Shown here: piece by piece, positions 35,966-44,878 of the stretch
Position numbering within the stretch: the stretch's first letter is position 1
Layout: each line of letters starts with the position of its first letter
Assembly: GCF_900105765.1 (NCBI RefSeq)
Contig: NZ_FNTX01000002.1
Coordinates: 744,001-808,000, forward strand
Direction of reading: 5' to 3'
DNA: 64,000 bases
Source: Ruania alba
GTDB lineage: Bacteria; Actinomycetota; Actinomycetes; Actinomycetales; Beutenbergiaceae
The notes under the pieces: generated by a model
Database searches by the model: none
Told to the model about the DNA's origin: nothing
The model's input: only the letters and a program-made list of their open reading frames with translations
Program-made: the position numbers and the translations under genes

Positions 35966-37813
35966 TCAGTCAGGTGCGACGATAACGTCGAGAATTACGT
36001 CCAGGGCTGTCCCGGGAGGCGCCGAGACCGCAAGAGTGCTCAAAAAGTCCGAAGGAAGCCTTAATCCCCCGGTGACATCCGCGTGGCCTGCACCGAACGA
36101 CTGGCCGGCCGCATTCCCTGCGGACGACGGCGCCGAGACCGGTGTGCCGACTGGGACCGGTTCATGTTCGGACCCCGACACTGTGCTGGTGACATCTCCT
36201 ACAGCGGCTACTGTGCTCGCCTGCGCCGCACCAGCACTACCAACCTCATGCTCGAGGTGCCATCTCTCCGGGGCTTCGGCGACCGAACTGGCCTGCGGCG
36301 GGCTCGTCACGTCTACGCTCACCGGTTCAGGTGCGGGCGATCGCACCTCGACGTCATAGAACTGAATGGCCGGAGGCGACAAGAAAGTGACATCGACAAA
36401 CTGCACGGTGCGGGTACTGCTCAGATCGGATACCAATCCGATCAGCGAACCGCCCACCGGTGCTGTCACAGAACTAACGAGCGGACTCACCGCAGCGGTC
36501 ACCGGTTCGACAGTATCGGTGACCAGGGTGACTGCGCTTCCCAGGACCGGCGCGACCACGTCACTCACCACTGGATCAATCAATGGCGCAACGACGGGTA
36601 CCAGAAGCGTCTCGCTCACCGGTTCGGCAAGGTCGACTACCGGCTCCGCTACCGCGGCCACCGCTCCGGTGAGGTCACGGACGGTCGTGCTGACGCCGAC
36701 CACGTCGTCAAGCAATGTTCCAACGGAGTCCGCAACAAGGACGCCCTCGCTTGACCTTTCGGTCACCGCAGGTGATACGTCAGGCTGGACGACAGACTGT
36801 GGCACCGACGTCAGATCGCTGACAGCCTCGCGAGCTGTTTCGACAATGGGTGTGGGCTCGGTGTCATCAGCAGTCAGAGTGTCGACGATGGAAGACACCG
36901 CGCCCAGCACGTTCGTCGACGACGACTCGGCATCCGTCGTCGGCACGCCTGCAAGCGCGGTCTGCTGCTCGGCGACCGGTTCGATGGCTTCGCTGGCCCG
37001 TTCCGTAACTTGGCTGGCCTGTTCGACGACCTCCGCCGTCGGCTGCGTCACCTGCTCGACCACATCTCCTGCAGGTTCGGTCACCTGCCCAACTACGTTG
37101 CCGAGCCCGCCAGCAACCTGAGCCACCGTCTCCCGGAGTGCGCTGGTTGGCCGTTCGTCGACTACCGCGTCCGCAGCGGGTCGAGTGTCCTCAGCGGGGG
37201 AAGCCTCGTTGCTGGATGCCGCGCTCTCGTCGTCGGGTGCTGCGCTCTCGTCAGCGGGTGCCGCGCTCTCGTTAGCCGCACCACCGTCGTCAGCGGGTGC
37301 GTCACTCTCGTGGGGTGCAACGCCCTCATCGGCACGTGCACCGTCCTCGCTAGCTGCAGCACTCTCGTCGGCGGGTGCACCGTCCTCGACGGGCGCACCC
37401 TCAGCTTCCGCAGCCTCGTCTTGCGTTACCTCCGCCTCCGGAACCTCTGGATCCGCAGCCCCCTCGGCTCCGGTCTGTTGGGTGGCAGCCCCCTCATTGC
37501 CCGTGCCGGCTACTGCGTTCACGACGTCGGCCACGCCAACTGCATCCGTTGCGTCGCCGACCACGCCAGTCGCCTCGTCCACGACATCCGTTGCAGCTGC
37601 ATCCGTCGCATCGTCGACCACGCCAGTCGCCTCGTCCACGACATCTGTTGCATCGCCGAGGAGTCCGCCCACGAGCGAGTCTTCGGCCGACGCCGCGGTA
37701 CTGAAGGCCGAGCCGAGAACGATGGCGCCGAAGAAGGTGATCATGCAGCGCAGGGCCCATAGCAGCGAACGGCGCAGGCCGCCCCCCTGCTGGCCGTCTG
37801 TACTGCTGCGCAT
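35966..37813 (-). CDS. Secreted Ala/Val/Glu-rich surface-associated protein B
   Basis: 615 aa from the ATG at 37813 (MRSSTDGQQGGGLRRSLLWA). Signal peptide nearly identical to A: basic RRSLLWALRC, hydrophobic core, AASA cleavage. The mature N-terminus (GDATDVVDEATGVVDDATD) again resembles the giant-1 11-mers. A middle acidic Ala/Ser-rich region carries repeated SAAPADESAAPDDESAA-like units. A C-terminal half is rich in Val/Pro/Leu (VVAPLIDPVVSDVVAPVLGS). The last residues ALDVILDVIVAPD match the end of A. No anchor motif. Giant 2 follows after 85 bases. The conserved ends with a divergent middle suggest that the two tips are functional, for secretion and for assembly or interaction. Confidence 0.75.
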   Translation of the reverse strand: MRSSTDGQQGGGLRRSLLWALRCMITFFGAIVLGSAFSTAASAEDSLVGGLLGDATDVVDEATGVVDDATDAAATDVVDEATGVVGDATDAVGVADVVNAVAGTGNEGAATQQTGAEGAADPEVPEAEVTQDEAAEAEGAPVEDGAPADESAAASEDGARADEGVAPHESDAPADDGGAANESAAPADESAAPDDESAASSNEASPAEDTRPAADAVVDERPTSALRETVAQVAGGLGNVVGQVTEPAGDVVEQVTQPTAEVVEQASQVTERASEAIEPVAEQQTALAGVPTTDAESSSTNVLGAVSSIVDTLTADDTEPTPIVETAREAVSDLTSVPQSVVQPDVSPAVTERSSEGVLVADSVGTLLDDVVGVSTTVRDLTGAVAAVAEPVVDLAEPVSETLLVPVVAPLIDPVVSDVVAPVLGSAVTLVTDTVEPVTAAVSPLVSSVTAPVGGSLIGLVSDLSSTRTVQFVDVTFLSPPAIQFYDVEVRSPAPEPVSVDVTSPPQASSVAEAPERWHLEHEVGSAGAAQASTVAAVGDVTSTVSGSEHEPVPVGTPVSAPSSAGNAAGQSFGAGHADVTGGLRLPSDFLSTLAVSAPPGTALDVILDVIVAPD

Positions 37814-37847
37814 CTCGAAAGGTCCCCCACTCTTCCTTGGCACTGCC

Positions 37848-37875
37848 ATGCTACTCACATCACACAACTGTGCAA
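37848..37875 (-). promoter_or_regulatory. Candidate promoter of surface module 2
   Basis: Minus strand TTGCAC, 16 bases, TAGCAT, with a spacer identical to that of module 1 except its first base. It lies 34 bases upstream of the protein B start codon. Confidence 0.45.
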
Positions 37876-37939
37876 CCGGCCGCAGATGAACATCGGGTGA
37901 TCGACGGGGCGAGCGGCGGGCGTGCGAGGAATGGGGCCG

Positions 37940-38317
37940 ATGAGCAGCTCACGCCAGTGAACGCCAGACCCTGCCGCCGCAGCCGACGACGACGTCGTTG
38001 ACCTCAGGTGGGAGGAGTACGACGGGCGGTACAACGCCGGGCGCACCGAGTACTTTGCCCCCGCACGGCTCTCCGCCGAACAGGCCCGAGCTGCCGCAGA
38101 GCTGGCTGTGCTCGCCCACCAGACCCTGGGTTTGCAACACCTGTCCCGCACGGACATGATCGTCGACCCCGACGGCCTCCCATGGTTCCTCGAGGCGAAC
38201 GTCGCCCCGGGAATGACCGAGACAAGCTTGTTCCCGCAAGCCGTGCGAGCCGCAGAGGACTCGATCGACCGGCTCTACCTGGAGTTGGCATACGCGGGCC
38301 AGCGTACGCAGCGCTGA
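37940..38317 (+). pseudogene. Remnant of aminotransferase 5' end joined to ddl 3' end
   Basis: The first part repeats the region around the aminotransferase start (same GTGCGAGGAATGG context and ATG, here at 37940) but hits a TGA after six codons. From about 38015 to 38317 the sequence is a nearly identical copy of the last ~100 codons of the ddl-like gene at 27976-28968, including its stop. Intact parB follows convergently. The fragment is what remains of a duplicated aminotransferase-ddl pair after an internal deletion of roughly 2 kb. It has no intact start and is unlikely to be expressed as protein. Confidence 0.82.
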
Positions 38318-38324
38318 GCGCCGA

Positions 38325-39716
38325 CTATCCCTCGTCGGAAGGGGCGTCCCGGAGGACTCCCGGGTCGCTCGGGGTCAGGACGCCCAGGATGCGGTTCAGG
38401 TCCTGCACGCTCGCGAACTCGATGCTCACGTGCCCCTTGCGCTGTCCGAGGTTGACCTTCACCTTGGTGTCGAGCTTGTCCGAGAGACGGCTTGCGAGCT
38501 CGCTGAGCGCGGCCGCGTTCGCACCGGCACGCGGCCGACGTCGCATCTCGGGCTGGAGGGCCTCGTCGCCGAGGGTCACGATCTCTTCCGTGGCTCGCAC
38601 GCTCAGGCCTTCCGCCACGATCCGCTGGGCGAGTCGCTCCATCGCGGCGCCGTCGGGCAGCCCGAGCAGCGCCCGGGCGTGGCCGGCACTCAACACCCCG
38701 GCAGCGACCCGCCGCTGTACCAAGGGCGGCAGCTTGAGCAGCCGCAACGTGTTGCTGATCTGCGGGCGGGAGCGAGCGATCCGTGCGGCAAGCTCGTCGT
38801 GAGTGCAGGCGAAGTCCTCGAGGAGCTGCTGGTACGCGGCCGCCTCCTCCAGCGGGTTGAGCTGGACACGGTGCAGGTTCTCCAGGAGTGCATCCCGGAG
38901 CATGTCGTCCTGCGCGGTGTCGCGAATGATGGCCGGCACGGTGTCGTTGCCAGCCAGTCGGGACGCTCGCCACCGCCGCTCACCCATGATGAGTTCGTAG
39001 GTGGCCGCGCCGTCGACATCGGTGCCGGCCGGCCGCACCACGACGGGCTGGAGCACCCCGACCTCGCGGATGGAACTGGCAAGCTCGTTCAGCTCGTCAT
39101 CATCGAAGATCTGCCGTGGCTGGCTCGCGTTCGGGTGTATGGCCTCCACCGGGACTTCCGCGAAACGAGCGCCCGGTACGGCCACCAGATCGTCGTCGCT
39201 CGGTCGTTCGTCATCCGTGGGTGCTGCAGCGCGTCGGGACGGCGGGCCGCGGTGCGCAGGCGGCTCGGGCGCCTCACCCGGTCCGGCGGGATCACTGACG
39301 GCGGTCGTGACGGTCGCACGTGCCGTTTGAGTCTGCTCGTGGTCACGCCCGGCAGACTCGGCCTCAAGCTCGGCCAGGAGCTGCTCACTGGCACTGATGG
39401 GCGCAGCTCTGTTCGAGGTCCCGTTGGAGCCGGCCGCGTCGGTGTCGGTCGAGGGTGACGCGACCTGTGTCGCCGCCCGCTCGTTCGGTGCCGGGTGGCC
39501 GTTGATCGAAGATTCTCCGCCTGCGACATCGGCAGCGAGATCGCGCGACGCCTCCTCCTCGGTTGCGGCAACGTGGTCAGCGCCCGTCCCTGCCTTCTCG
39601 TCGGTCCGTTCCTGGTCAGGGAAGAAGACGTCCACCGGGCGCTGTCCGGCGCCGCCGGCGCCCGTCGGGATCAGGGCTCCAAGTCCCCGACCCAAGCCGC
39701 GGCGTCGCTCGGTCAT
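38325..39716 (-). CDS. parB: Chromosome-partitioning protein ParB
   Basis: 463 aa, starting [19 protein letters not shown], the usual ParB N-terminus. A long acidic, low-complexity insert fills residues ~20-185. The ParB/Srx CTPase domain follows: [15 protein letters not shown], then [15 protein letters not shown], which carries the nucleotide- and arginine-patch motif. An HTH ([25 protein letters not shown]) reads parS. The C-terminal dimerisation segment ends near [14 protein letters not shown]. ParB loads at parS as a CTP-dependent sliding clamp and recruits SMC. The start overlaps the parA stop (ATGA). The insert makes it longer than typical ParB (~300-340 aa). Its 3' end is duplicated at 28976-29080. 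Confidence 0.95.
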   Translation of the reverse strand: MTERRRGLGRGLGALIPTGAGGAGQRPVDVFFPDQERTDEKAGTGADHVAATEEEASRDLAADVAGGESSINGHPAPNERAATQVASPSTDTDAAGSNGTSNRAAPISASEQLLAELEAESAGRDHEQTQTARATVTTAVSDPAGPGEAPEPPAHRGPPSRRAAAPTDDERPSDDDLVAVPGARFAEVPVEAIHPNASQPRQIFDDDELNELASSIREVGVLQPVVVRPAGTDVDGAATYELIMGERRWRASRLAGNDTVPAIIRDTAQDDMLRDALLENLHRVQLNPLEEAAAYQQLLEDFACTHDELAARIARSRPQISNTLRLLKLPPLVQRRVAAGVLSAGHARALLGLPDGAAMERLAQRIVAEGLSVRATEEIVTLGDEALQPEMRRRPRAGANAAALSELASRLSDKLDTKVKVNLGQRKGHVSIEFASVQDLNRILGVLTPSDPGVLRDAPSDEG

Positions 39717-40774
39717 TGCTGGTCTCCTTCGTTCCTGGTGCCGGAGTCGCTGCCAGAGCCGACCTGTGCGTAATCGTTGCGCGGCTCCACGCCTCGTCGC
39801 GCGATCTCGCGTGCCGCTTCCAGGTAGGCGAGCGCGCCGGTGGAACCGCCATCGTAGGTAAGGACGGTCTGACCGTACGAGGGGGCTTCAGAGATACGAA
39901 CGGAGCGCGGGACCGCCGTACGCAGCGTCTGGTCCGGAAAGTGCTCGCGAACTTCCTCGGCCACTTGCTGGGCCAGATTTGTCCGACCGTCGAACATCGT
40001 GAGCAGGATGGTCGAGACGTGCAGCGCCGGGTTGAGGTGTGCACGGATGAGGTTGATGTTGTTGAGCAGCTGACTCAGCCCTTCCAATGCGTAGTATTCG
40101 CACTGGATCGGGATCAGAACCTCACGGGCGGTGACAAAGGCGTTGACCGTCAGTAGACCCAGACTTGGGGGACAGTCGACGAACACGTAGTCGATCCGAG
40201 GCTCCCCACGCTGGGATCGGCCCTTGAGGTAGGAAGCGAGGGCGTTCCGAAGGCGGTTCTCCCGAGCCACCATGGAGACCAGCTCGATCTCGGCACCTGA
40301 GAGGTCGATCGTCGCGGGAGCGCAGTACAGTCCGGGGATCACGGCGCTTTCCTGCACGACCTCCTCGAGGCCCACATCGTTGATCAAGACGTCGTAAGTG
40401 GATGGAACGCCACTCTGATGCTCGATTCCGAGCGCGGTCGATGCGTTCCCCTGCGGATCGTTGTCGATCACGAGGACTCGCAGGCCCGACGTCGCCAGTG
40501 CTGCAGCCAGATTCACCGAGGTCGTGGTCTTTCCGACGCCGCCCTTCTGGTTGGCCACAGTGAACACACGTGTCTGCAGCGGTGGCGGGAACTTCTGCCC
40601 GGCGAGCTCGATGCGCCGACGTGCGTCCACGGCGAGCTGTGCCGCCAAAGGGGTGCTCTCATCCATCACGGGGATGGCGTCGATCAGGGCAAGGCGTCGC
40701 TCGTCGTCGGGCGAAAGCGGCTTCGTCACGTCTGAGTACGGCCGCAGTCCGGTGTCGACGTCGTCCTGATCCAC
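39713..40774 (-). CDS. parA: Chromosome-partitioning ATPase ParA
   Basis: 353 aa from the GTG at 40774, preceded by GGAGG; the frame extends to 40942 but the upstream part lacks coding character. The deviant Walker A motif is [19 protein letters not shown], followed by [12 protein letters not shown], the switch/Walker [18 protein letters not shown] and a C-terminal [12 protein letters not shown] typical of Soj/ParA. It binds DNA nonspecifically and moves ParB-parS complexes during segregation. It is translationally coupled to parB. Five DnaA-box-like sites lie in its upstream region, which may link its expression to the replication state (inference). Confidence 0.95.
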   Translation of the reverse strand: MDQDDVDTGLRPYSDVTKPLSPDDERRLALIDAIPVMDESTPLAAQLAVDARRRIELAGQKFPPPLQTRVFTVANQKGGVGKTTTSVNLAAALATSGLRVLVIDNDPQGNASTALGIEHQSGVPSTYDVLINDVGLEEVVQESAVIPGLYCAPATIDLSGAEIELVSMVARENRLRNALASYLKGRSQRGEPRIDYVFVDCPPSLGLLTVNAFVTAREVLIPIQCEYYALEGLSQLLNNINLIRAHLNPALHVSTILLTMFDGRTNLAQQVAEEVREHFPDQTLRTAVPRSVRISEAPSYGQTVLTYDGGSTGALAYLEAAREIARRGVEPRNDYAQVGSGSDSGTRNEGDQQ

Positions 40775-40878
40775 GTTTCGTTCCTCCGATGGTTGTGTCA
40801 GTCCCAGACTAGACGTCCTGTCCGGCATCATCCGACGGGACGCGACCACAACGAGTGGTTCCGTCGGCCTCTCCCAGG

Positions 40879-41177
40879 ATATCCACAGGACCTCTGTGGA
40901 TGATCTACGAGAGAGTGTGGAGAACCGTGGACTCATGTGCACTACTAGGCACTAGTTGTGGATAAGTCGAGTCGCTCGAGTCCACACTTACTGGCCCAGC
41001 CGTCTCTGCGGTGCAGAACTGGCGGGTTTCCGCTGCAAACTCGCCCTACTCCTGGTCGCACGTGGAACGATGGGTTATCCACACCACGATCCCAGCCCCG
41101 TGGAGAAGTGCTTGTTTCAGGGTCCGGAGTTGGCGTCTGGCTCCGGCATCTGGAGACACGAGCGGCCTCCATCCACA
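40879..41177. promoter_or_regulatory. Cluster of DnaA-box-like sites upstream of parA
   Basis: ATATCCACA at 40879-40887, TGTGGATGA at 40895-40903, TGTGGATAA at 40957-40965 (a perfect TTATCCACA on the minus strand), TTATCCACA at 41075-41083 (perfect) and CCATCCACA at 41169-41177. Two perfect and three near matches in 300 bases. Confidence 0.6.
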
Positions 41178-41248
41178 GCTTCCTCGGGGACACCTGATCG
41201 TCAGGCTTGTACGAGGATTGCTCGACAAGTCACCAGGATCACATGAAG

Positions 41249-41264
41249 TGTTCCACGTGAAACC
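41249..41264 (+). other. parS site 1
   Basis: TGTTCCACGTGAAACC; 14-base core GTTCCACGTGAAAC identical to the other exact sites in this region. Confidence 0.9.
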
Positions 41265-41303
41265 GCCATGTCGGATCGTCGACGGTGACTCCTAGGCGGG
41301 GTC

Positions 41304-41319
41304 AGTTCCACGTGAAACG
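41304..41319 (+). other. parS site 2
   Basis: AGTTCCACGTGAAACG; exact core, 55 bases from site 1. Confidence 0.9.
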
Positions 41320-41640
41320 GCGCCACCAGCTTGACGGTGGCAGGGGACCGTGAGACCTGTGAAGTACCGACCCCATCAATCGCCTCATCGCAGATGCCCA
41401 TGGGTAGAACGAGCGCGAGGCGGGTTGCTCGACGTGACCGCTGCGCTTCATACGCCGCCTGCAGCACCCACCACCACGCCGTGCCCATCACGGTGCATAC
41501 CATCGACGCGGCAGCAGCACGGGCCTGAGTCAAACCTCTGCGAGCGGCGGATGTGCCCGACGTTGCCACCAGACCTCGAGCGGAGTTCATCGGTACGTCC
41601 GGCCCGGGAAGGACGCCGGGGCCATCCTTCGTTGGGGACA

Positions 41641-41656
41641 CGTTTCACGTGGAACA
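41641..41656 (-). other. parS site 3
   Basis: CGTTTCACGTGGAACA; the same core in reverse orientation. Confidence 0.9.
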
Positions 41657-42030
41657 GGTGCACCACAGTGGTTGTCGTGGACGCCCCACACTCGATCAAC
41701 TCCTCCTTCCCGATAGTTCGCTGTCCATCCAGCTGATATGCACATACTCGCCATCGGCACTGCCTCACCGGTGGCGACAACTACGGAACCGACTCACGGC
41801 TCGGGTGCGGTCTCGTAGCGAAGCAGCTCGGGACCAGGTTCCATGGTGGCGACGCAGCGGCACGGAAGTCGGTGCCGATCCTGATTCAGTCGCCACAACC
41901 GCCAGGCCCGGTGCGAGCCGTTGTTCCGTCTCGCTGTACGTCTCGCGTCGTCGCTTCCGCATCCGCCTAGCGGGACCACGCAAATCCGGCGCCAGAGCTG
42001 GTTCCCGTCACGCAACGAACGCAAGCTGGC

Positions 42031-42046
42031 CGTTCCACGTGAAACC
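42031..42046 (+). other. parS site 4
   Basis: CGTTCCACGTGAAACC; exact core. Confidence 0.9.
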
Positions 42047-42426
42047 AGCCGAAGCCGATCTTCCTGCACAGCGCGAAGGAGCCGCATCCACAACCTCCCG
42101 GCGGTGGTTCACGCGTGCGGCCAGCGCTCGAGAACTCAACACCGTGGCCTACCTTCGCCGCATCATGCTCAGTCTCGTTCCCGACGGAAGCGTGTTAGTT
42201 GGATACCGACCGAGTTCACACGGTTCCAAGGTTCCACGGCTCCGCAGTTCCGCTCGAAGGCTCGCGTTGTGGCATATTTCGCGGAGGCGACCGTGTCGCA
42301 CGAGCGCCTTCCGCCACGGTCGAACGCGGCCAGTCCCCACCTGCACTCGACGCCGAGATTGCGGGCGCCCATGCCGAGAGCACGACCTTGTGCTCGATAT
42401 TCTCGGCTGCCTTTCACGCCAGCGGC

Positions 42427-42442
42427 CGTTCCACGTGAAACA
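42427..42442 (+). other. parS site 5
   Basis: CGTTCCACGTGAAACA; exact core. Confidence 0.9.
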
Positions 42443-42504
42443 TCCTCATCATCCGCACTGGCGCGTCTGTCTACCTGGAGTTCCTCAGCTTCTCAAACCG
42501 GGGA

Positions 42505-42520
42505 CGTTCCACGTGAAACA
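42505..42520 (+). other. parS site 6
   Basis: CGTTCCACGTGAAACA; exact core, 78 bases after site 5. Confidence 0.9.
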
Positions 42521-42633
42521 CCTTCCGCGGTTCGCACGCTCCCATCCGTCGCGCAGCACCGACACTGCCCCCATCCCTGGCGCCGACCATCAGAGCAGGC
42601 CCTGGCACACGTCCGTCACGTTTGGCACGGGAG

Positions 42634-42649
42634 GGTTCCACGTGAAACA
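42634..42649 (+). other. parS site 7
   Basis: GGTTCCACGTGAAACA; exact core. Confidence 0.9.
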
Positions 42650-42952
42650 CAATCTTCGGGGGAGCCACCCACGCGCCACAACACTTCGTTCCCTGGGACC
42701 TCGGTGCTCACCGTAAGACGAACGGCCCGCGCGGCAGTCCGTCGTCTCTCGCCCATTCCGCACCCCGGCATTCACTCAATGTCTACTCACGTCGCGCGAC
42801 AGTGATGATGCCGCTCCAGCTACCCGTCTACGTGTACCTACGAGTGCGCTGCCTCTCATGGCCCACCTCGTGAGCACAGAATCCGGGAGTGCCACTGCCA
42901 AACACCGGGCAACCAGCATGCGCGCGGTCCAGAATCCCGCCTTGGACGAGAG

Positions 42953-42968
42953 GGTTCCACGTGAAACA
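42953..42968 (+). other. parS site 8
   Basis: GGTTCCACGTGAAACA; exact core. Confidence 0.9.
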
Positions 42969-43313
42969 CGAGCGGCGGCGGCATGTCGACCGTCGCCATT
43001 CCTGTCGACCACCTTCGTCTTCACGCAGTCTGCCTCGCGCGATCCGACAGTCCACGTCCGGGCCCGGCACGGAAAGCTACTCGCGCATGTGACATTCATC
43101 GAGCGACTGGTTCCTTTCATCGTCCAGGCGCACACGTCACTCGTATCCGGTGATCCGCCTCGTACACCCACACAGTGCTCACGCGCATCCTCGCTAGCTC
43201 AGTGCCTCGGCGCTTCGGCCAACTAGATGCCGGTATTACTCGCTCGGGGCGCGCGCCGGTCTTCCGACAGGTCCGGGGATGCCGCCAGATCGCTCGCGCA
43301 TAGGGCGGGTGGC

Positions 43314-43329
43314 TGTTTCACGTGGAACA
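43314..43329 (-). other. parS site 9
   Basis: TGTTTCACGTGGAACA; matches the full 16-base bacterial parS consensus, reverse orientation relative to most others. Confidence 0.92.
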
Positions 43330-43804
43330 GCCTGCATTGCCGAGCACACGAAGCTCCCGAACAATCGTTCATGTCTGGTTCTAGTTGCGTCGCGACCTAG
43401 GTAGGCTCGACGTCTCTGACTCATCGCGACAACGGGTTGGTCCACGACGCCGATCGGTGGACCAGGACGACATCCACACACCAACACCCGTCAACGGCCA
43501 CTGGGCTATCGCCTCACGCCGCGTCTGCGAACAAGTCGGCATCGCGATGCCCACCACTACGTCGCACGTGATCGGTGCTAGGCCGCTCATGCGCGCACCG
43601 CTGCCTACCAGCTCACCAGGCGCCACTTCCATCGGCGGGTGGATCTGGCGGTCAGTTCGGACAGCCGCGGGACGCCCTTCTCTCTGTACGCCCGTCGGCA
43701 GCAACCAACTCCGTCTCGGTGCCACCTCGCGGACGTACCGCATGCGATCGAGGACGGAGCTGTGCCGGCACGATCGATCGCGTACTCGTCGAGTGCTGTG
43801 CCCA

Positions 43805-43820
43805 CGTTTCACGTGAATCC
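43805..43820 (+). other. parS site 10 (degenerate)
   Basis: CGTTTCACGTGAATCC; one base differs from the palindromic core GTTTCACGTGAAAC. Nearest site to rsmG. Confidence 0.6.
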
Positions 43821-44229
43821 AGCGAGAGCTCGTGGCACGCCAGGTCTCGACCAGTACTCGGCGCTCACTGGCCCTGACGCGTACCTACGACGCCGACGTC
43901 CACCCACAAGATCGACCACAGTCCGCCGTCTCCCGCCATCGCGAAGCTGGTACTCACCAAGCGCACACGGACTTCGTCGACCCCGTGACAGGTAGCGGAA
44001 CTACATCCGCTCCTCAATCTCATCCCGATCAGGGGGTTCATCTAAGGACAGCACGACACCAACAACCGGATCACACCGGCCGACATGGAGACCTCACGCG
44101 AGAGACTTCATCAGCAGGAGGTCCTCCCGTCTGCGATTCCCCAACACGCATCGACACCCGCGACGCGATGCACAACAACCGACAGGGCCAATGTGAGGCA
44201 ACCGGCTGCCGATAGCACGTGCGTTCGAA

Positions 44230-44871
44230 TCAGGAGGAGGTGCGCACTTCGACCACTCTGGTCACGTCGCCATCGCCAAGGAGATCGACCTCATGGATCC
44301 GAACATCGCTCGCACCCAGGCGGCGCAGCACCCGATCCGCGCGGCTCACTTCATCAGCAGCCCGTTGGCCCTTCTGCGCCAACAACGTCCCGCCCGGTGC
44401 GACCAACGGAAGCGTGATTCGTGCCAACTTGTCCAGCGCCGCCACGGCCCGGGCCGTCACGGCCGAGACCCGCAGTCGACCGTGCAGCTCCTCCGCACGG
44501 CAGTGGTGCAACTGGACGTTCTCCAGGTCAAGCTCCTGGACCACCTCGCCCAGCCAAGCCAAGCGACGCTCCATCGGTTCGACCAGGTGAACCTCGAGCT
44601 CAGGGCGCATCAGAGCGAGCACTACGCCAGGAAGACCCGCACCCGTTCCGACGTCCGCCAACGAACCTTCCTCGGGAAGGAACTGTGCCACGGCAGCGGA
44701 GTTGAGGACATGCCGGCTCCAGAGTCGAGGGAGTTCCCTCGGTCCGATCAATCCCCGCAGCTCGCCCTCATCGGCAAGCATCTCAGCGAAATGGGCCACG
44801 CCTCCCCACGCCAGACCCAGGATCTCCCGACTCTGCGGATCGTCGACCACGACCTCCGGTTCGTCCGTCAC
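44230..44871 (-). CDS. rsmG: 16S rRNA (guanine527-N7)-methyltransferase RsmG
   Basis: 213 aa from the GTG at 44871, which follows GAGGAAGGC and begins 7 bases after the jag stop; an ATG at 44904 would overlap the upstream gene. The SAM-binding motif is SLADVGTGAGLPGVVLAL, and other GidB-typical parts are LWSRHVLNSAAVAQFL and VTARAVAALDKL. It methylates G527 of 16S rRNA; loss gives low-level streptomycin resistance in other bacteria. It is in the classical order rsmG-jag-yidC-yidD-rnpA-rpmH and is the last gene of that minus-strand run before the parS region. Confidence 0.95.
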   Translation of the reverse strand: MTDEPEVVVDDPQSREILGLAWGGVAHFAEMLADEGELRGLIGPRELPRLWSRHVLNSAAVAQFLPEEGSLADVGTGAGLPGVVLALMRPELEVHLVEPMERRLAWLGEVVQELDLENVQLHHCRAEELHGRLRVSAVTARAVAALDKLARITLPLVAPGGTLLAQKGQRAADEVSRADRVLRRLGASDVRIHEVDLLGDGDVTRVVEVRTSS

Positions 44872-44878
44872 GCCTTCC

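Larger units (their letters stand above)
40775..44229. other. Gene-poor centromere-like region between parA and rsmG
   Basis: About 3.45 kb with no convincing gene. The long frames in it are Arg/Ser-rich, differ from family-like proteins and contain FHVKH where parS is translated. The region holds nine exact copies of one 14-base parS core, one degenerate copy, and DnaA-box-like sites near its parA end. Base composition looks lower in G+C than the flanking genes. Confidence 0.75.

Noticed and set aside
41057-41070. An extra parS-like site (GTCGCACGTGGAAC)
   Set aside because: Two bases differ from the core, including the conserved left half; not counted with the array.
41553-42716. A 387-aa plus-strand frame in the parA-rsmG region
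   Set aside because: It is Arg/Ser/Pro-rich, contains FHVK wherever parS is translated, resembles no family and has no ribosome binding site. Overlapping frames of similar quality exist.
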